From NCBI GenBank assembly GCA_029931535.1, contig JAQPZY010001128.1, positions 124,001 through 188,000 of the forward strand: DNA of 64,000 bases, in the 5' to 3' direction. The position numbers were made by a program, and so were the translations under genes. Shown one piece after another: positions 1 through 11,866 of this stretch (position 1 is its first letter; each line of letters starts with the position of its first letter). This DNA is from Margaritifera margaritifera. Its lineage: Eukaryota; Mollusca; Bivalvia; Unionida; Margaritiferidae. Under the pieces are notes generated by a model that saw nothing but the letters and a program-made list of their open reading frames with translations, did not search any database and was not told the origin of the DNA.

Positions 1-429
1 AATATTACAACTTATTTACATTGGCATGTTATTCATTTCCTAAGATGAAACATATCTAGTTATTCATGTTAACTTGTTTCTTTTTCTTCATCCATGATTT
101 TCGCAGTTAAAGCCTTGGATCTATACAAAAATTGTAGCAGCTTGCTATATTTCCAGATTTGCTTGAGAACATTCAGAGTTTATTTTCCAATTTGTCTGAA
201 AATATTCTAAGAACGAAAAAAATCAAAGTCAAAATAAAACAAGAAATAGATCCCATTCTGAAAGTAGCATTACAAAAAAAATACAAAAAAATGCATATTT
301 GCTGATAAAAGGAAAAAGTCCAAGGATTTGACGGTGAATTGTGTGCTATAGCATACTGTCAAATACTACTGAATCTAAACTGTGACTCTTTCAGTTTAAC
401 TTGTCCAATTCTAGACAACTCTCTTAGCC

Positions 430-1361
430 CAACTATCTCTGGTGTTTCCTTGTCTCTAACCACACATCTAGGTTCTATTTCCTTACTGTTGTTTGTAGGT
501 TCTCATTTTTTCGACTGACATAAGCTTCCTTAGCCAGTCTCCCTCTTTCTATTTTCATTGGAACTGGCAGGTCAGTCACAATTCTCTTCTTCAAACCTTG
601 CTAGTTTTTGGTGCAAGACACCACCAGTTTCCGATCTACCCAGAAACTGAATCTGATTATAATCAGCACTGGACCCGGAGCTTTGGTCAGAGTTCTATGT
701 GCATTCACAGACCACACTTCTTGTACTCGTTGCTTGTTAATACCCAAATCTTTCTCTATAACTTCCTTGACCACTTGATAGATGTTTTCCCCAGGATTGT
801 CCTGTCTCACACCATACAAAAGAAGGCTGTATTTTCTCTCATGTTTTTTCCATGAGAAGAATTTTCCCCTCAAGATTTTTAACCGACTCTTTTATCTTCT
901 CTTCCAGGGTCTGGAGCTCTTGCTTACTATCATTCTGTAGTTTTGTTACCCTCTCATCAATATAGTTCAGGCTCTCCTCAATATTAGTAAGTCCAGGTTT
1001 CAATGCTTTAGTCCCCTCCTTAGCAACCTGGAGTTCTGACTTCCAAGTGTCTACACTAATTTTTATATCAATAATAATAGAGACTATCTTCCTGTCCATA
1101 GTCTGATATCTTTCCTCTGTTTTCTTATCAAATTCATCAAACATTTTCTGTAGTAACAACTTATCAACGGACATTTCCATGTCAGTTTCAGTTACACATT
1201 CAGCCCTGCCATTAGACACACCCCTCACATTTACCGGCGACACTTCTGCCCAAGAATTTTTGCCTGATTTAATCTTTAACTGTAGTTTTCTGTCGTTTGT
1301 TTTCAATATGGCTAACATTCACTGAAGTGGGAGTACTCCTCAAATTAGGTTTAGAAGCCAT
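430..1361 (-). pseudogene. LINE ORF1-like protein relic (coiled coil, RRM-like, C-terminal domain)
   Basis: Three overlapping minus-strand frames together read like the RNA-binding ORF1 protein of a LINE retrotransposon. An ATG at 1361 opens a short frame, MASKPNLRSTPTS. After a frame change a 159-residue stretch (1318 to 839) is rich in E/K/D with heptad-like spacing, as in a coiled coil. A second frame (873 to 601) holds an RRM-like segment beginning ERKYSLLLYGVRQDNPGEN. A third frame (about 600 to 440) holds TDLPVPMKIERGRLAKEAY, typical of the basic C-terminal domain of ORF1. No reverse transcriptase or endonuclease is seen nearby, so this is a truncated dead copy. Seen: the frames and motifs. 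Inferred: the LINE clade, which I cannot assign. Confidence 0.7.
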
Positions 1362-1974
1362 TTTCTCTCAAAGGAAAAGAAGTTTCTTTGTAAACAGAGG
1401 GTGGGGGTTTTGTTAAAGGGATAGAATACAGCAGTTTATCATTCCATACACTGTCATACACTTCGTTGTGAAAAATTACCTATTCCATTTTAGTTCCCAT
1501 TCAACAGCTTGCTTTCCAAGATATAATTAAGCAGCATGGTAGTACAATAAGGCTCTTCTCTTACAAGATACCTTACCAGGCGAGCCGAGAACAACTGCTT
1601 CCTGCCATGGCAAAACCGGAAACCGAAACTCCAGATTTTTGCAGTACATAAAAATACTGTCAATTCAAATATTTTTATGTTTTCATGCCACTATTACCAT
1701 TCCAAAATGCATATATGGTATGCACTGTGTTTTTCCATTTCATGACTGTATTCATTACACAATACTTGTATCTCAAGTTATTTGGATTTTAATAATTTGA
1801 AAATATTACTGGTAAATTAAATACTACCTACCGCAAAGTGAAGTGTCAGATGGATCCGACTTGCAAAATACACCCTGACTAATAGGAGGGTCAAGAAGAA
1901 ATTGACTTTTTGCAGCCTTAAAAAGGGGGGGATTGACTTATAGTCGAGTCAACTCATATTCCAGTATATACGAT
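1362..1974. other. Intergenic stretch, no gene recognised
   Basis: AT-rich sequence between the LINE relic and the tandem repeats. No long reading frame, RNA gene or recognisable repeat terminus was seen. Confidence 0.4.
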
Positions 1975-2760
1975 AACAATAACAAGATTTTCAAAATGGT
2001 TGCCATGGTGGCCATATTGGATATCAGATTGGCACCATTTCCATTTAGGACCAACTAGGCATCATAAGAAGTCTTTTGGTGAAAGCACAATATCGATACG
2101 AGCAGACATCTAGGAGAAGTAGCCGTAACAAGATTTTCAAGATGGCCATTGTGGTAGCCACATTGGAAGTCAGCTTGGCACAATTTTTCACTTACAACCA
2201 ACTAGACATCACAAGAAGTCTTTCAATGAAAACCTCATGCTGATATGATCATTCATTCAGGAGTAGTTATAACAAGATTTTCAAGATGGCCACTAGGACC
2301 AACTAGACAACATAAGAAGTCATTTAGTAAAACCGCTATGTTGATACAACCATCCATTCAGTAGCAATAATAAGATTTTCAAGATGGTCACAGTGGCTGG
2401 TGGCCATATTGTATGATGGATCAGCATCCATTGAAAAACTTTTGAAAGGCCATATTTTGTATGGTGGATCAGCATTGTTTTTGAACAATACTGAAAACCT
2501 TCTATACCAGGATGCTTTCATTCAAATTTGGTCAAATTCTGTTAAACAGTTTTTGTGAACAAGGCACTTAAAAGTTTTTCTACTTTTATTAATGGCAGCC
2601 ATATTGGACACCAGAGTGGCATCATTTGAATAAAACTCAAAGCCATCGATGCCAGGATGCTTTGTGTCAAATTTGGCGAAATTCTGCTGAGCGGTGTTTG
2701 ATTAGATCTTGTTTAAAGGTTCAATTTTTAGTCATGGTAGCGATATTGGATGACAGATCA
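1975..2760. repeat. Degenerate short tandem repeat with GATTTTCAAGATGGCC motif
   Basis: The phrase aacaagattttcaagatggc recurs near 1981, 2126 and 2271, and again in shorter form near 2371. The first spacing is about 145 bp, the last about 100 bp. Each is followed by a degenerate ggccatattggat-like phrase and an accaactagacatcacaagaagtc phrase. Decayed pieces continue to about 2760 (ggcagccatattggacac near 2595). Repeats of this wording are common as dispersed elements in marine invertebrate genomes. No coding function is seen. Confidence 0.7.
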
Positions 2761-4360
2761 GCAGTCATAACTATTAATCAAAAGTTACACAAAAAAATTA
2801 AATAATTTTAATGTTAGGTATAAAACTAATAAAACGTATTCATTTCCACATTTTGTTAGGTAATGGTATATGCTACATGTATTCAGCTTTTTCCAAATTA
2901 AATACCAAATTTGTAACTGGGCAAGAGATAGTATAAAATGTAACTCATTAGTCAATAGTTTTAAATCTATGTTTATGGTTATATACATGTATTCACACAG
3001 AACATTTTCACGAATAAACCATGAAGATAACCTAATATTCCATTTGTTTCAATTAAATTTTTATAACTCACTACAGCTTTGAAAAATGATACACACAGCG
3101 TGACCCTGATTTTTCTGAAATGCACATTTTTTCTATCCAGTTGGTGTGGTTTATATCACCTTTCTGCTATAGCAGAGGGTTCTGTAATTTTGTGATCAGT
3201 TATGTCTCGGTATCATACTTTAATTTTACAGGAAATTTTGTGAAGTGCTTACACAGGCACATACAATAATATACAATCATCATATAATATGGAGTGTAGA
3301 TCTGCTACAGAAAATGTAGTCTTCCCAGGGATGGGAGTGGTGCAGTTCACACGTAACTACTAGGGGAAGAAATCTATAGTGAAGTGTGCATTTTGCTCAA
3401 GTTTATGATAACGGTCAAAGATTATATATTTAAATACATATGAAAAATAATGAAATATATATTGAAATAATTCTAGGTAAATAAATCAGAATAGTGAATC
3501 TATATTGGTATTTTCTTACTTAAATCAATCAAAATGAAGACTTCTCAAATTGATGAATCAATACCAAAACAAGATAAAGAAACATTACAGGCCATTTTAA
3601 TATGTCTTCAAATTGACACATGAATAAGCAAAATGTTATCACAAATAAAAGACTCGCAGATTTAATTGAGGAGAAATTTAAATAAGTATAGATTTATGGT
3701 GTTTACAATCAAGATTTGTATGAAATTTTCAACAAAACTAACTATAGTTGAAGTAGATCATTGTTCAAAATTCTTTAATTTGGCTGTGTGACTAAACAAT
3801 CCGACTTAGAAAACAAGTCGCCCTGGAGGTAAAGCAAGTTTTTTTTCTTACCCATAATAGATTGACCACAAGGTTGGGGAACACCATCCCAATGACAACT
3901 CTCAATCAAACATTTTGAGTTATTAGATAATTTAGGGACAATAGATATAATATACACAAAAGAGAAATTAAAGAACAGATGCACACGCACATACAACATG
4001 CATTCTCATTTGGTACACAATTTAGACACACAAAACCAAGTATACAAAATCTGTTTAGGTGATATGGACTTTTGTGATATTAGAAGATTTTCAGATAGAT
4101 AGAACAGTATACAGATAAACAGAAGACACCTCATTACTTACATATTAGCTAATACAAAGCTACCAGTAGTTCAATTTCGATGTTTGTCTTATAGTGCACT
4201 GAAAACAACAACAAAAAAAGAGAGCACTGAAAACATGTTATAGTAAATATTGAATACACGTATACAAAATACATGGGACCAAGTTTCTGTTGAAAATGTT
4301 TCAACACAAATAAAACACCTTAAAATTGCAAAACCATATGCAAGGAATTGTTTTTATTCT

Positions 4361-4361
<1 letters not shown>

Positions 4362-4416
<55 letters not shown>

Positions 4417-4420
4417 CCCC
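4362..4420. repeat. (CT)n microsatellite ending in a C run
   Basis: Pure CT dinucleotide tract of roughly 50 bp followed by a C homopolymer, inside tandem unit 1. It yields spurious SLSLSL and EREREREF-like translations on the two strands, which should not be read as proteins. Confidence 0.95.
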
Positions 4421-6297
4421 CTTAAACACCAGGTAATTGGTACTGCTAGTTGATAAACTACATGTATCTATCAATTGTACACGCATTTATATCCTCTTAC
4501 TGCCGCAGAGTACACAGTTTCATATTATCAACAAATAAAGAGCCATAATTACCCAATTTCTTCTTAAACTTTATTAGGATTGTAGACTTTACTAGTGACC
4601 TTGTTGTCAAGACACGCTCTAATGGCAAATTTATATTGATATTTAAAAATAGAACATTCTGAAACTGACTATACTGTCTTATGCAAAGCTATGAGCATAC
4701 CAGTTTCTTTGATGATCAATTAAAAAGGAATATATTGACTGCAGTCATAATTATTAATCCAAAGTTATGCAAACAAATTCAATAATTTTAATGTTAGGTA
4801 TGAAACTAATACAACGTATTTCCACATTATGTTATGTAATGGTATATGCTACATGTACATGTATCAAGTCTTTTCCAAATTAAATACAAAATTTGTAACT
4901 GGGCAAGAGATAGTATAAAATGTAACTCGTTAGTCAATAGTTTTAAATCTATGTTTATGGTCATATATATGTATTCACAAAGAACATTTTCACATATATA
5001 TTTCACAGTATGACTCTGATTTTTCTGAAATGCACATTTGATCTATCCAGTTGGTGTGGTCTATATCACCTTTCTGCTATAGCAGAGAGATCTGTAATTT
5101 TGTGATCAGTTATGTCTTGGTATCATACTTTAATTTTACAGAAAATTTTGTGAAGTGCTCACACAGGCACATACAATAATATACAATCATCATATAATAT
5201 GGAGTGTAGATCTGCTACAGAAAATGTAGTCTTCCCAGGGATGGGAGTGGTGCAGTTCACACGTAACTACTAGGGGAAGAAATCTATAGTGAAGTGTGCA
5301 TTTTGCTCAAGTTTATGATAACGGTCAAAGATTATATATTTAAATACATATGAAAAATAATGAAATATATATTGAAATAATTCTAGGTAAATAAATCAAA
5401 ATAGTGAATCTATATTGGTATTTTCTTACTTAAATCAATCAAAATGAAGACTTCTCAAATTGATGAATCAATACCAAAACATGATAAAGAAACATTACAG
5501 GCCCTCTTAATACATGTATGTCTTCAAATTGACATGTATGAATAAGCAAAATATTATCATGAATAAAAGACTTGCAAATTTAATTTAAGACAAATTTAAA
5601 TAAGTATAGATTTATGGTGTTTACAATCAAGATTTGTATGAAATTTTCAACAAAACTAACTATAGTTGAAGTAGATCATTGTTCAAAATTCTTTAATTTG
5701 GCTGTGTGACTAAACAATCCGACTTAGAAAACAAGTCGCCCTGGAGGTAAAGCAAGTTTTTTTTTCTTACCCATAATAGATTGACCACAAGGTTGGGGAA
5801 CACCATCCCAATGACAACTCTCAATCAAACATTTTGAGTTATTAGATAATTTAGGGACAATAGATATAATATACACAAAAGAGAAATTAAAGAACAGATG
5901 CACACGCACATACAACATGCATTCTCATTTGGTACACAATTTAGACACACAAAACCAAGTATACAAAATCTGTTTAGGTGATATGGACTTTTGTGATATT
6001 AGAAGATTTTCAGATAGATAGAACAGTATACAGATAAACAGAAGACACCTCATTACTTACATATTAGCTAATACAAAGCTACCAGTAGTTCAATTTCGAT
6101 GTTTGTCTTATACTGCACTGAAAACAACAACAAAAAAAGAGAGCACTGAAAACATGTTATAGTAAATATTGAATACACGTATACAAAATACATGGGACCA
6201 AGTTTCTGTTGAAAATGTTTCAACACAAATACAACACCTTAAAATTGCAAAACCATATGCAAGGAATTGTTTTTATTCTTTTCTCTCTCTCTCCTCG

Positions 6298-6334
6298 CCC
6301 CCCCCCCCCCAACCCCCCCCCCCCCCCCCCCCCT
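6298..6334. repeat. Poly-C tract
   Basis: Nearly uninterrupted C homopolymer broken only by two A residues, at the position equivalent to the (CT)n tract of the preceding tandem unit. Its length is likely to be unreliable in any assembly. Confidence 0.9.
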
Positions 6335-7759
6335 TCCACACCAGGTAATTGGTACTGCTAGTTGATAAACTACATGCATCTATCAATTGTACACGCATTT
6401 ATATCCTCTTGCTGCTGCAGAGTACACAGTTTCATATTATCAACAAATAAAGAGCCATAATTACCCAATTTCTTCTTAAACTTTATTAGGATTGTAGACT
6501 TTACTAGTGACCTTGTTGTCAAGACACGCTCTAATGGCAAATTTATATTGATATTTAAAAATAGAACATTCTGAAACTGACTATACTGTCTTATGCAAAG
6601 CTATGAGCATACCAGTTTCTTTGATGATCAATTAAAAAGGAATATATTGACTGCAGTCATAATTATTAATCCAAAGTTATGCAAACAAATTCAATAATTT
6701 TAATGTTAGGTATGAAACTAATACAACGTATTTCCACATTATGTTAGGTAATGGTATATGCGATATTGTCAATGTATCAAGTCTTTTCCAAATTAAATAC
6801 AAAATTTGTAACTGGGCAAGAGATAGTATAAAATGTAACTCGTTAGTCAATAGTTTTAAATCTATGTTTATGGTCATATATATGTATTCACAAAGAACAT
6901 TTTCACATATATATTTCACAGTATGACTCTGATTTTTCTGAAATGCACATTTGATCTATCCAGTTGGTGTGGTCTATATCACCTTTCTGCTATAGCAGAG
7001 AGATCTGTAATTTTGTGATCAGTTATGTCTTGGTATCTTACTTTAATTTTTCAGAAAATTTTGTGAAGTGCTCACACAGGCACATACAATAATATACAAT
7101 CATCATATAATATGGAGTGTAGATCTGCTACAGAAAATGTAGTCTTCCCAGGGATGGGAGTGGTGCAGTTCACACGTAACTACTAGGGGAAGAAATCTAT
7201 AGTGAAGTGTGCATTTTGCTCAAGTTTATGATAACGGTCAAAGATTATATATTTAAATACATATGAAAAATAATGAAATATATATTGAAATAATTCTAGG
7301 TAAATAAATCAAAATAGTGAATCTATATTGGTATTTTCTTACTTAAATCAATCAAAATGAAGACTTCTCAAATTGATGAATCAATACCAAAACATGATAA
7401 AGAAACATTACAGGCCCTCTTAATACATGTATGTCTTCAAATCGACATGTATGAATAAGCAAAATATTATCATGAATAAAAGACTTGCAGATTTAATTTA
7501 AGACAAATTTAAATAAGTATAGATTTATGGTGTTTACAATCAAGATTTGTATGAAATTTTCAACAAAACTTTAGGCTAAAACACGGTATTGGTGCTGAGA
7601 GTAGTCTCACTCACTTAAAAAATTGAAATGTTTGATAGAACATTTCAATGAAGCTCATTATATACCCTAGGGTGTCCCCTAGTCAGATCAAGTTAGATTT
7701 AGCTTGAACATGCATGCGATTTTGTTTAACCATTATTTCAATTCATTGGTATAACAACA

Positions 7760-10700
7760 GTTACAGACACTACACTTGGTGTATAACATGCAAGAAAAAC
7801 AGCATGAAAACTTTAAAACTTTATTTTTTTTCACAGTAACATCAGTAACAGGATATCAACATTTAAAGTAAACAACATAACTGGAAGTGGTAAACAACTT
7901 AATAACAAAATCAAAACATCTATGACAAAGGTATCACTAAGAAAAAAAACCTAACCATGAAACTTTTGCATAACAAACATAAAAGACATAGAATAATCTT
8001 ATTTAGGCATTTATCTAACACCAAGAAGAATATTTAAACAAACAAAATCATTAATACTGGCCAAAAGTATTGCAAACTTCCATAAGAGTCAGAAGTACAT
8101 TGTCCATAAAATTGGTTACAGACACTACAAAACTATAGCATTTCAATACAGCTGCAGAACCATACATATCTCCATAAAATTCACTTCAAAAATAATTCAA
8201 CATGAACACATTGACTAGAATTATTCATTAAATGAATGTTGATTAGTTAATAAAATGATAAAACCACATTGTAACAGGTATATGTCCAATACTTGTGTTA
8301 AAATTATGAACTGGTAAATAGCACTTGAAAGTTTAATACTAAATAGTGTTTGTAAGAGTAAAATATTGAAGTATAATGAATGTTCAATAAATCATAGTCA
8401 CTAAAGTATTGTTCAACCCAAGGTGCTGACTCAAACACAGACCCATATGTGATTGATCTTAAGGTTACAGACACTACACATTAAACCTTGACTTTATATT
8501 GTCATTTCAAATAGAAGTGCTTATGATTTTTTTCCAGATTTGACTTGAGCTTAGACAATTCAGCTGCATTAAACTTGAAATGACCCCTTTCATTGACTAT
8601 TTGTGGAGCTTTTACCCTGTACAAGATAGCATCTAGAGCCTCTTGTGAATAATCATCTTTTTCAGGCCAAACATACATGTTGCCAGACTTTCTCATGTAT
8701 TTAAGTCTAACTTCGTTATGAAGAATGTCAATTACTTCTGCTAAGTATACATCTAGAGGTCCCTTCTTTGGCTTAAGTCCTACAGCAACAAATTCTCCAG
8801 GGTGGTATTTCTCTATTGGTTTCTCTGTGTTGGTTGGTGCTTTTTTGTCAACTTTGATCTTCTTTGTCACAATGTTTTGTCTTTCTGTTGACTTCCGTTT
8901 CTTATTAGGCTTTTCGCTTGTTGCTGAGTTATGATCTTTCTGGTTACTTCCTTGTTTTCTTTTCTTGTCATTATTTTCTATTGTTGATGGATTCTTGTCT
9001 TTAAGTTGTTTTCCTTTCTGACTTAAATTATCTTTATTGAGTACTAACTTTCTCATTTCCCAGGCATTAACATTTTCGCTGAAGTTGCATCTCCCGTCAA
9101 CCTTCATGCATTGCTCACAATAACAGCTCAGATTTCTTATGCTCAGTTCATAATCATTGCTTCCTGACTTTACAGCATGTAATTTTCTTGTACCTTGCAG
9201 TGTTCAATTAATTTACTTATGATGACTGCTTTTCTCTTTGGGGTATTTGGTAATACTTCCTTTACCTTTTTTAATTGTCTGTACAGAGTTGCTTTAGGTA
9301 ACACTTTATTCATTGGTGAATCTCTGGCTGACCCAGTATTTCCTATTTCACAATCAGTCTGAATACACTCTTGCTGTATACTTTCATTCAGTTTGATACG
9401 CATTCTCCATGCTTGGGTTCTTTTCACAGCTTCTTTCTTCTTTCTACTTAATTCAGCAGTTTTCGGACTTCTTAAATCAACACTCTTATTAACCGATATT
9501 GCCAGGGCTGCTTTTTCTTTCTTTTTCTGGCGATACCTTTTCATTTCTTCACGTTTTTTTCCTTCTTAATTCTTGTTGAAGATTTGAGTCGGAAAGTGAT
9601 TGCTGTTTTTTTAGTAGTCTTGCATCTTTTCTTCTTTCTCTATCAACCCTTTTTAGCTCCTCATGTTTCGCCTTATTTTCCCTCTGTTTTTTTCTCCAGG
9701 CTTGTACCTTTAGCCTCGTCTTCTCCCTTCTAGCTTTAATCTTCTGTTCATCTTCTTCTGGCTTATCTTTGCTTCCTAAAAGCAAACAACTTCATTCTCA
9801 TTTTTGTTCCTCTATGTATACGGATGAAATTTAGACTTTACAAAACATACTTGTAATGAGTACGCAATATGCTTTCATACATAAGCAAACTGGAATAACC
9901 TGTAGATTCTTAAAGAAAAGTATCTGATTGAAAAAGAAATAGCATAAAACCTGATGATTATTCAATGTTCTAGCATTTACAATGATTGCACACTTTCCTT
10001 AATAATGTAAACAACAGTCGGGTCAATTCACATGTCTAGTAGTGTCTGTAACCATTTGACAATATCAGCAATGTATCCAATACTAAGTCTGAGCTCATTG
10101 AATTCTCATAATATTTCTGTTTGAATTTACTAGTCTAATGATATGGAATGCAAAAATACTCAGTTTCAATTGCATATTGTAAGAAATCACTGAAAATGTT
10201 GCCTGTTATCAGAAATCTAGATGAAAGAAACTATAAATATACCAAAATATTACAAATTGCAGACAGACAATATGTCAAAATTTAGCCTTACACATCAATA
10301 CTGTAATAGGAAACATAATTTGGCTTCATTTTTTTAAAAAAAAACAGGGATAAAGTCATAGACAGTATAAAAAGGGGATATTGGTTACAGACACTACAAT
10401 TTAAGAGTGTGGTTTACCATTCAATACAAACTTACCAGAGTTGTTCCCAGAGGTTTGCTTTTGTCGTCTTCCCATGTCTTAGGGATGTACCATGGTAAAG
10501 AACAGAAAAAGTAATTAGGCAGCTTCTTCTAGGATAAGAAATTCAGGTTACATTGTCTTGTAGTAAATTACTCAAACAGACAGTGCTGCAAGAATGATGC
10601 AATATTCAATCAAGAGAGTTATTGCATCACTTTTTTGCTCTTGGCTGCAGAGGTAAATAGATGATGCAACATTACATCACATAAGATGGAACTTTCTATT

Positions 10701-10945
10701 GAGAAAAACAATGTTTTAATGACAAGTAGAACAATACTTTTATCTTTCATTTTTATACCTGTTTGTGTAGTGTCTGTAACTTTTTTTATTGAGTTGCTGT
10801 TTTTTAATGGTACAATACAGCACCACCAATTTTGGCCAACTTAGACATCACATGGATACACATGAGCCTTTGTAGGATTTATACTTTTCCATAATGAAAC
10901 AACAAAATTATTGCCATATAAACTTGTAAAGGTTACAGACACTAC
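7760..10945. repeat. Seven dispersed copies of the 14-mer GTTACAGACACTAC in transposon copy 1
   Basis: Exact copies lie at 7760-7773, 8115-8128, 8464-8477, 10384-10397 and 10932-10945 as GTTACAGACACTAC, and at 10039-10052 and 10767-10780 as the reverse complement. They sit in the non-coding parts on both sides of the coding exons, often with an extra G before GTTAC. I found none outside the two transposon copies. Conservation of a 14-mer in otherwise unrelated AT-rich sequence suggests a protein-binding site, perhaps for the transposase. That function is inference. Confidence 0.85.
8502..10475 (-). pseudogene. Basic-region / SH3-Tudor-like transposon protein, copy 1 (frameshifted)
   Basis: Reverse-oriented counterpart of the gene at 19838-21810. 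Exon 1 is 10475-10436 (MGRRQKQTSGNNS, then a gtaag donor). Exon 2 begins at 9775 after a tttag acceptor. Exon 2 encodes a very Lys/Arg-rich region containing repeated AWRKKQR- and RYRQKKKEK-type blocks. The reading frame breaks in a T run at 9554-9560: seven T here against six in the other copy. This splits the product into 9785-9549 and 9544-9170. The C-terminal frame 9107-8502 is intact and matches the other copy residue for residue as far as compared. The single homopolymer difference could be a mutation or a sequencing error. Confidence 0.8.
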
Positions 10946-11655
10946 AAAATTTAGAACTGGAAAGTTTGACAAAGAACAAGCTCTCAATCGAATATCTTGG
11001 CTAGCCATGTGATTTAAATGGTTTTACTACTTATTATAATATAAAGTCGAGTTCTAGATGTCAATAAAAGTTATAATGAATGTTATTTTGTACAAAATGT
11101 TGGCATATAACAACAGATTAGTGTTTGAATTTCAGTGTTGAAACAAAACTTCTACTGACGGTATTTTGCTTATAAAATCCATAATATTTTACCGATTTCT
11201 TTAATTCAAGAAGCAATATTTGCAGGATAGAATTCCGCATAAAACCAGACCAATAAATGCATAATTTCAGTATGATATTTAGAGAATTCTCTATTTTATA
11301 TTCAAGCTTTTTTCGAGTGAGACTACATAACGCTCAAAAATGGCCATTTTTAGAGCTTGTTTCCATGCATATCTCAACAATGGGTTACACTAACCTCTTG
11401 AAATTTTCAGGAAAGTAAGAGAGGTATATGCCAGGCTTACCAATCTTTAAAATTGGTTCATATCTTGTTTAATTTTTCTATTTCATGCATATAACATGAA
11501 AATTCCTTTATCAGCACCAATACCATGTTTTAGCCGATAATGAAATGAAATGATGTAAGACTGTTTATCTCGTGCAGACACAATTTAAATAGTTTACTTT
11601 ATTGTATTGAGAAATAAGAAAATTTAAAATACCGAAAAACAATTGTGAAAACAGT

Positions 11656-11866
11656 TTCATTTTGAATCGCACACCACCTTCTGTCTTCAAAAGTATTTAC
11701 ATCGGCCAGTTAATATCTAGCTGAGGATTATTTAATCTCTTTATACCTTACAAAATTTCAAACCAAACTTTGTTCCGTCTATGCATACTTTCTTAATATG
11801 GAAAAATAAAGTTGTTAACGGCGAGTGCAATCTTAAAGAAAGAGAAAAATGCTGTTTATAGTTTTA
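11656..11866. repeat. Dispersed ~210 bp repeat, also at 55283-55485
   Basis: The stretch with ccagttaatatctagctgag, ttaatctctttatacc and ggaaaaataaagttgttaac aligns along its length, with scattered substitutions, to 55283-55485. Both copies end near a gctntttatagt phrase. No terminal inverted repeat or reading frame was recognised, so the class of repeat is unknown. Confidence 0.75.

Larger units (their letters stand above)
2761..7571. repeat. Tandem array of a ~1.95 kb unit (two full copies plus a cut third)
   Basis: Three direct copies begin at 2761, 4741 and 6653, each starting gcagtcataa. Unit 1 is about 1980 bp and unit 2 about 1912 bp. Unit 3 stops at about 7570 inside the phrase caacaaaact, where the transposon begins. 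Copies are near identical apart from a simple-sequence block: (CT)n in unit 1 (about 4365-4414), poly-C in unit 2 (6298-6333). A small minus-strand frame starting MLYVRVHLFF is shared by units 1 and 2, but such recent copies give no evidence of selection. The other half of unit 3 lies inverted at about 17978-18780. Confidence 0.9.
7574..11536 (-). mobile_element. TIR DNA transposon, copy 1 (non-autonomous, ~3.96 kb)
   Basis: The element is bounded by inverted repeats that start GGCTAAAACACGGTATTGG at 7574 and end with the complementary CCATGTTTTAGCC near 11536. The TIR is about 26 bp. It is nearly identical, in opposite orientation, to 18781-22739. It contains a minus-strand gene (8502-10475) and seven copies of a 14-mer (GTTACAGACACTAC or its complement). 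The left flank ends in TA, and a TA target-site duplication is plausible but cannot be confirmed because the flanks were reshuffled by an inversion. Superfamily is not assigned, because the catalytic domain is missing. Confidence 0.88.

Noticed and set aside
1..430. Search for reverse transcriptase or endonuclease of the LINE
   Set aside because: No matching frames were found before the window edge; only ORF1-type motifs are present.
4250..4486. Reading frames on both strands with SLSLSL or ERERER runs
   Set aside because: They are translations of a (CT)n microsatellite with no other support.
3775..5918. Conserved small minus-strand frame MLYVRVHLFF in tandem units
   Set aside because: Sharing is explained by recent tandem duplication of non-coding DNA; there is no splice context and no homology that I recognise.
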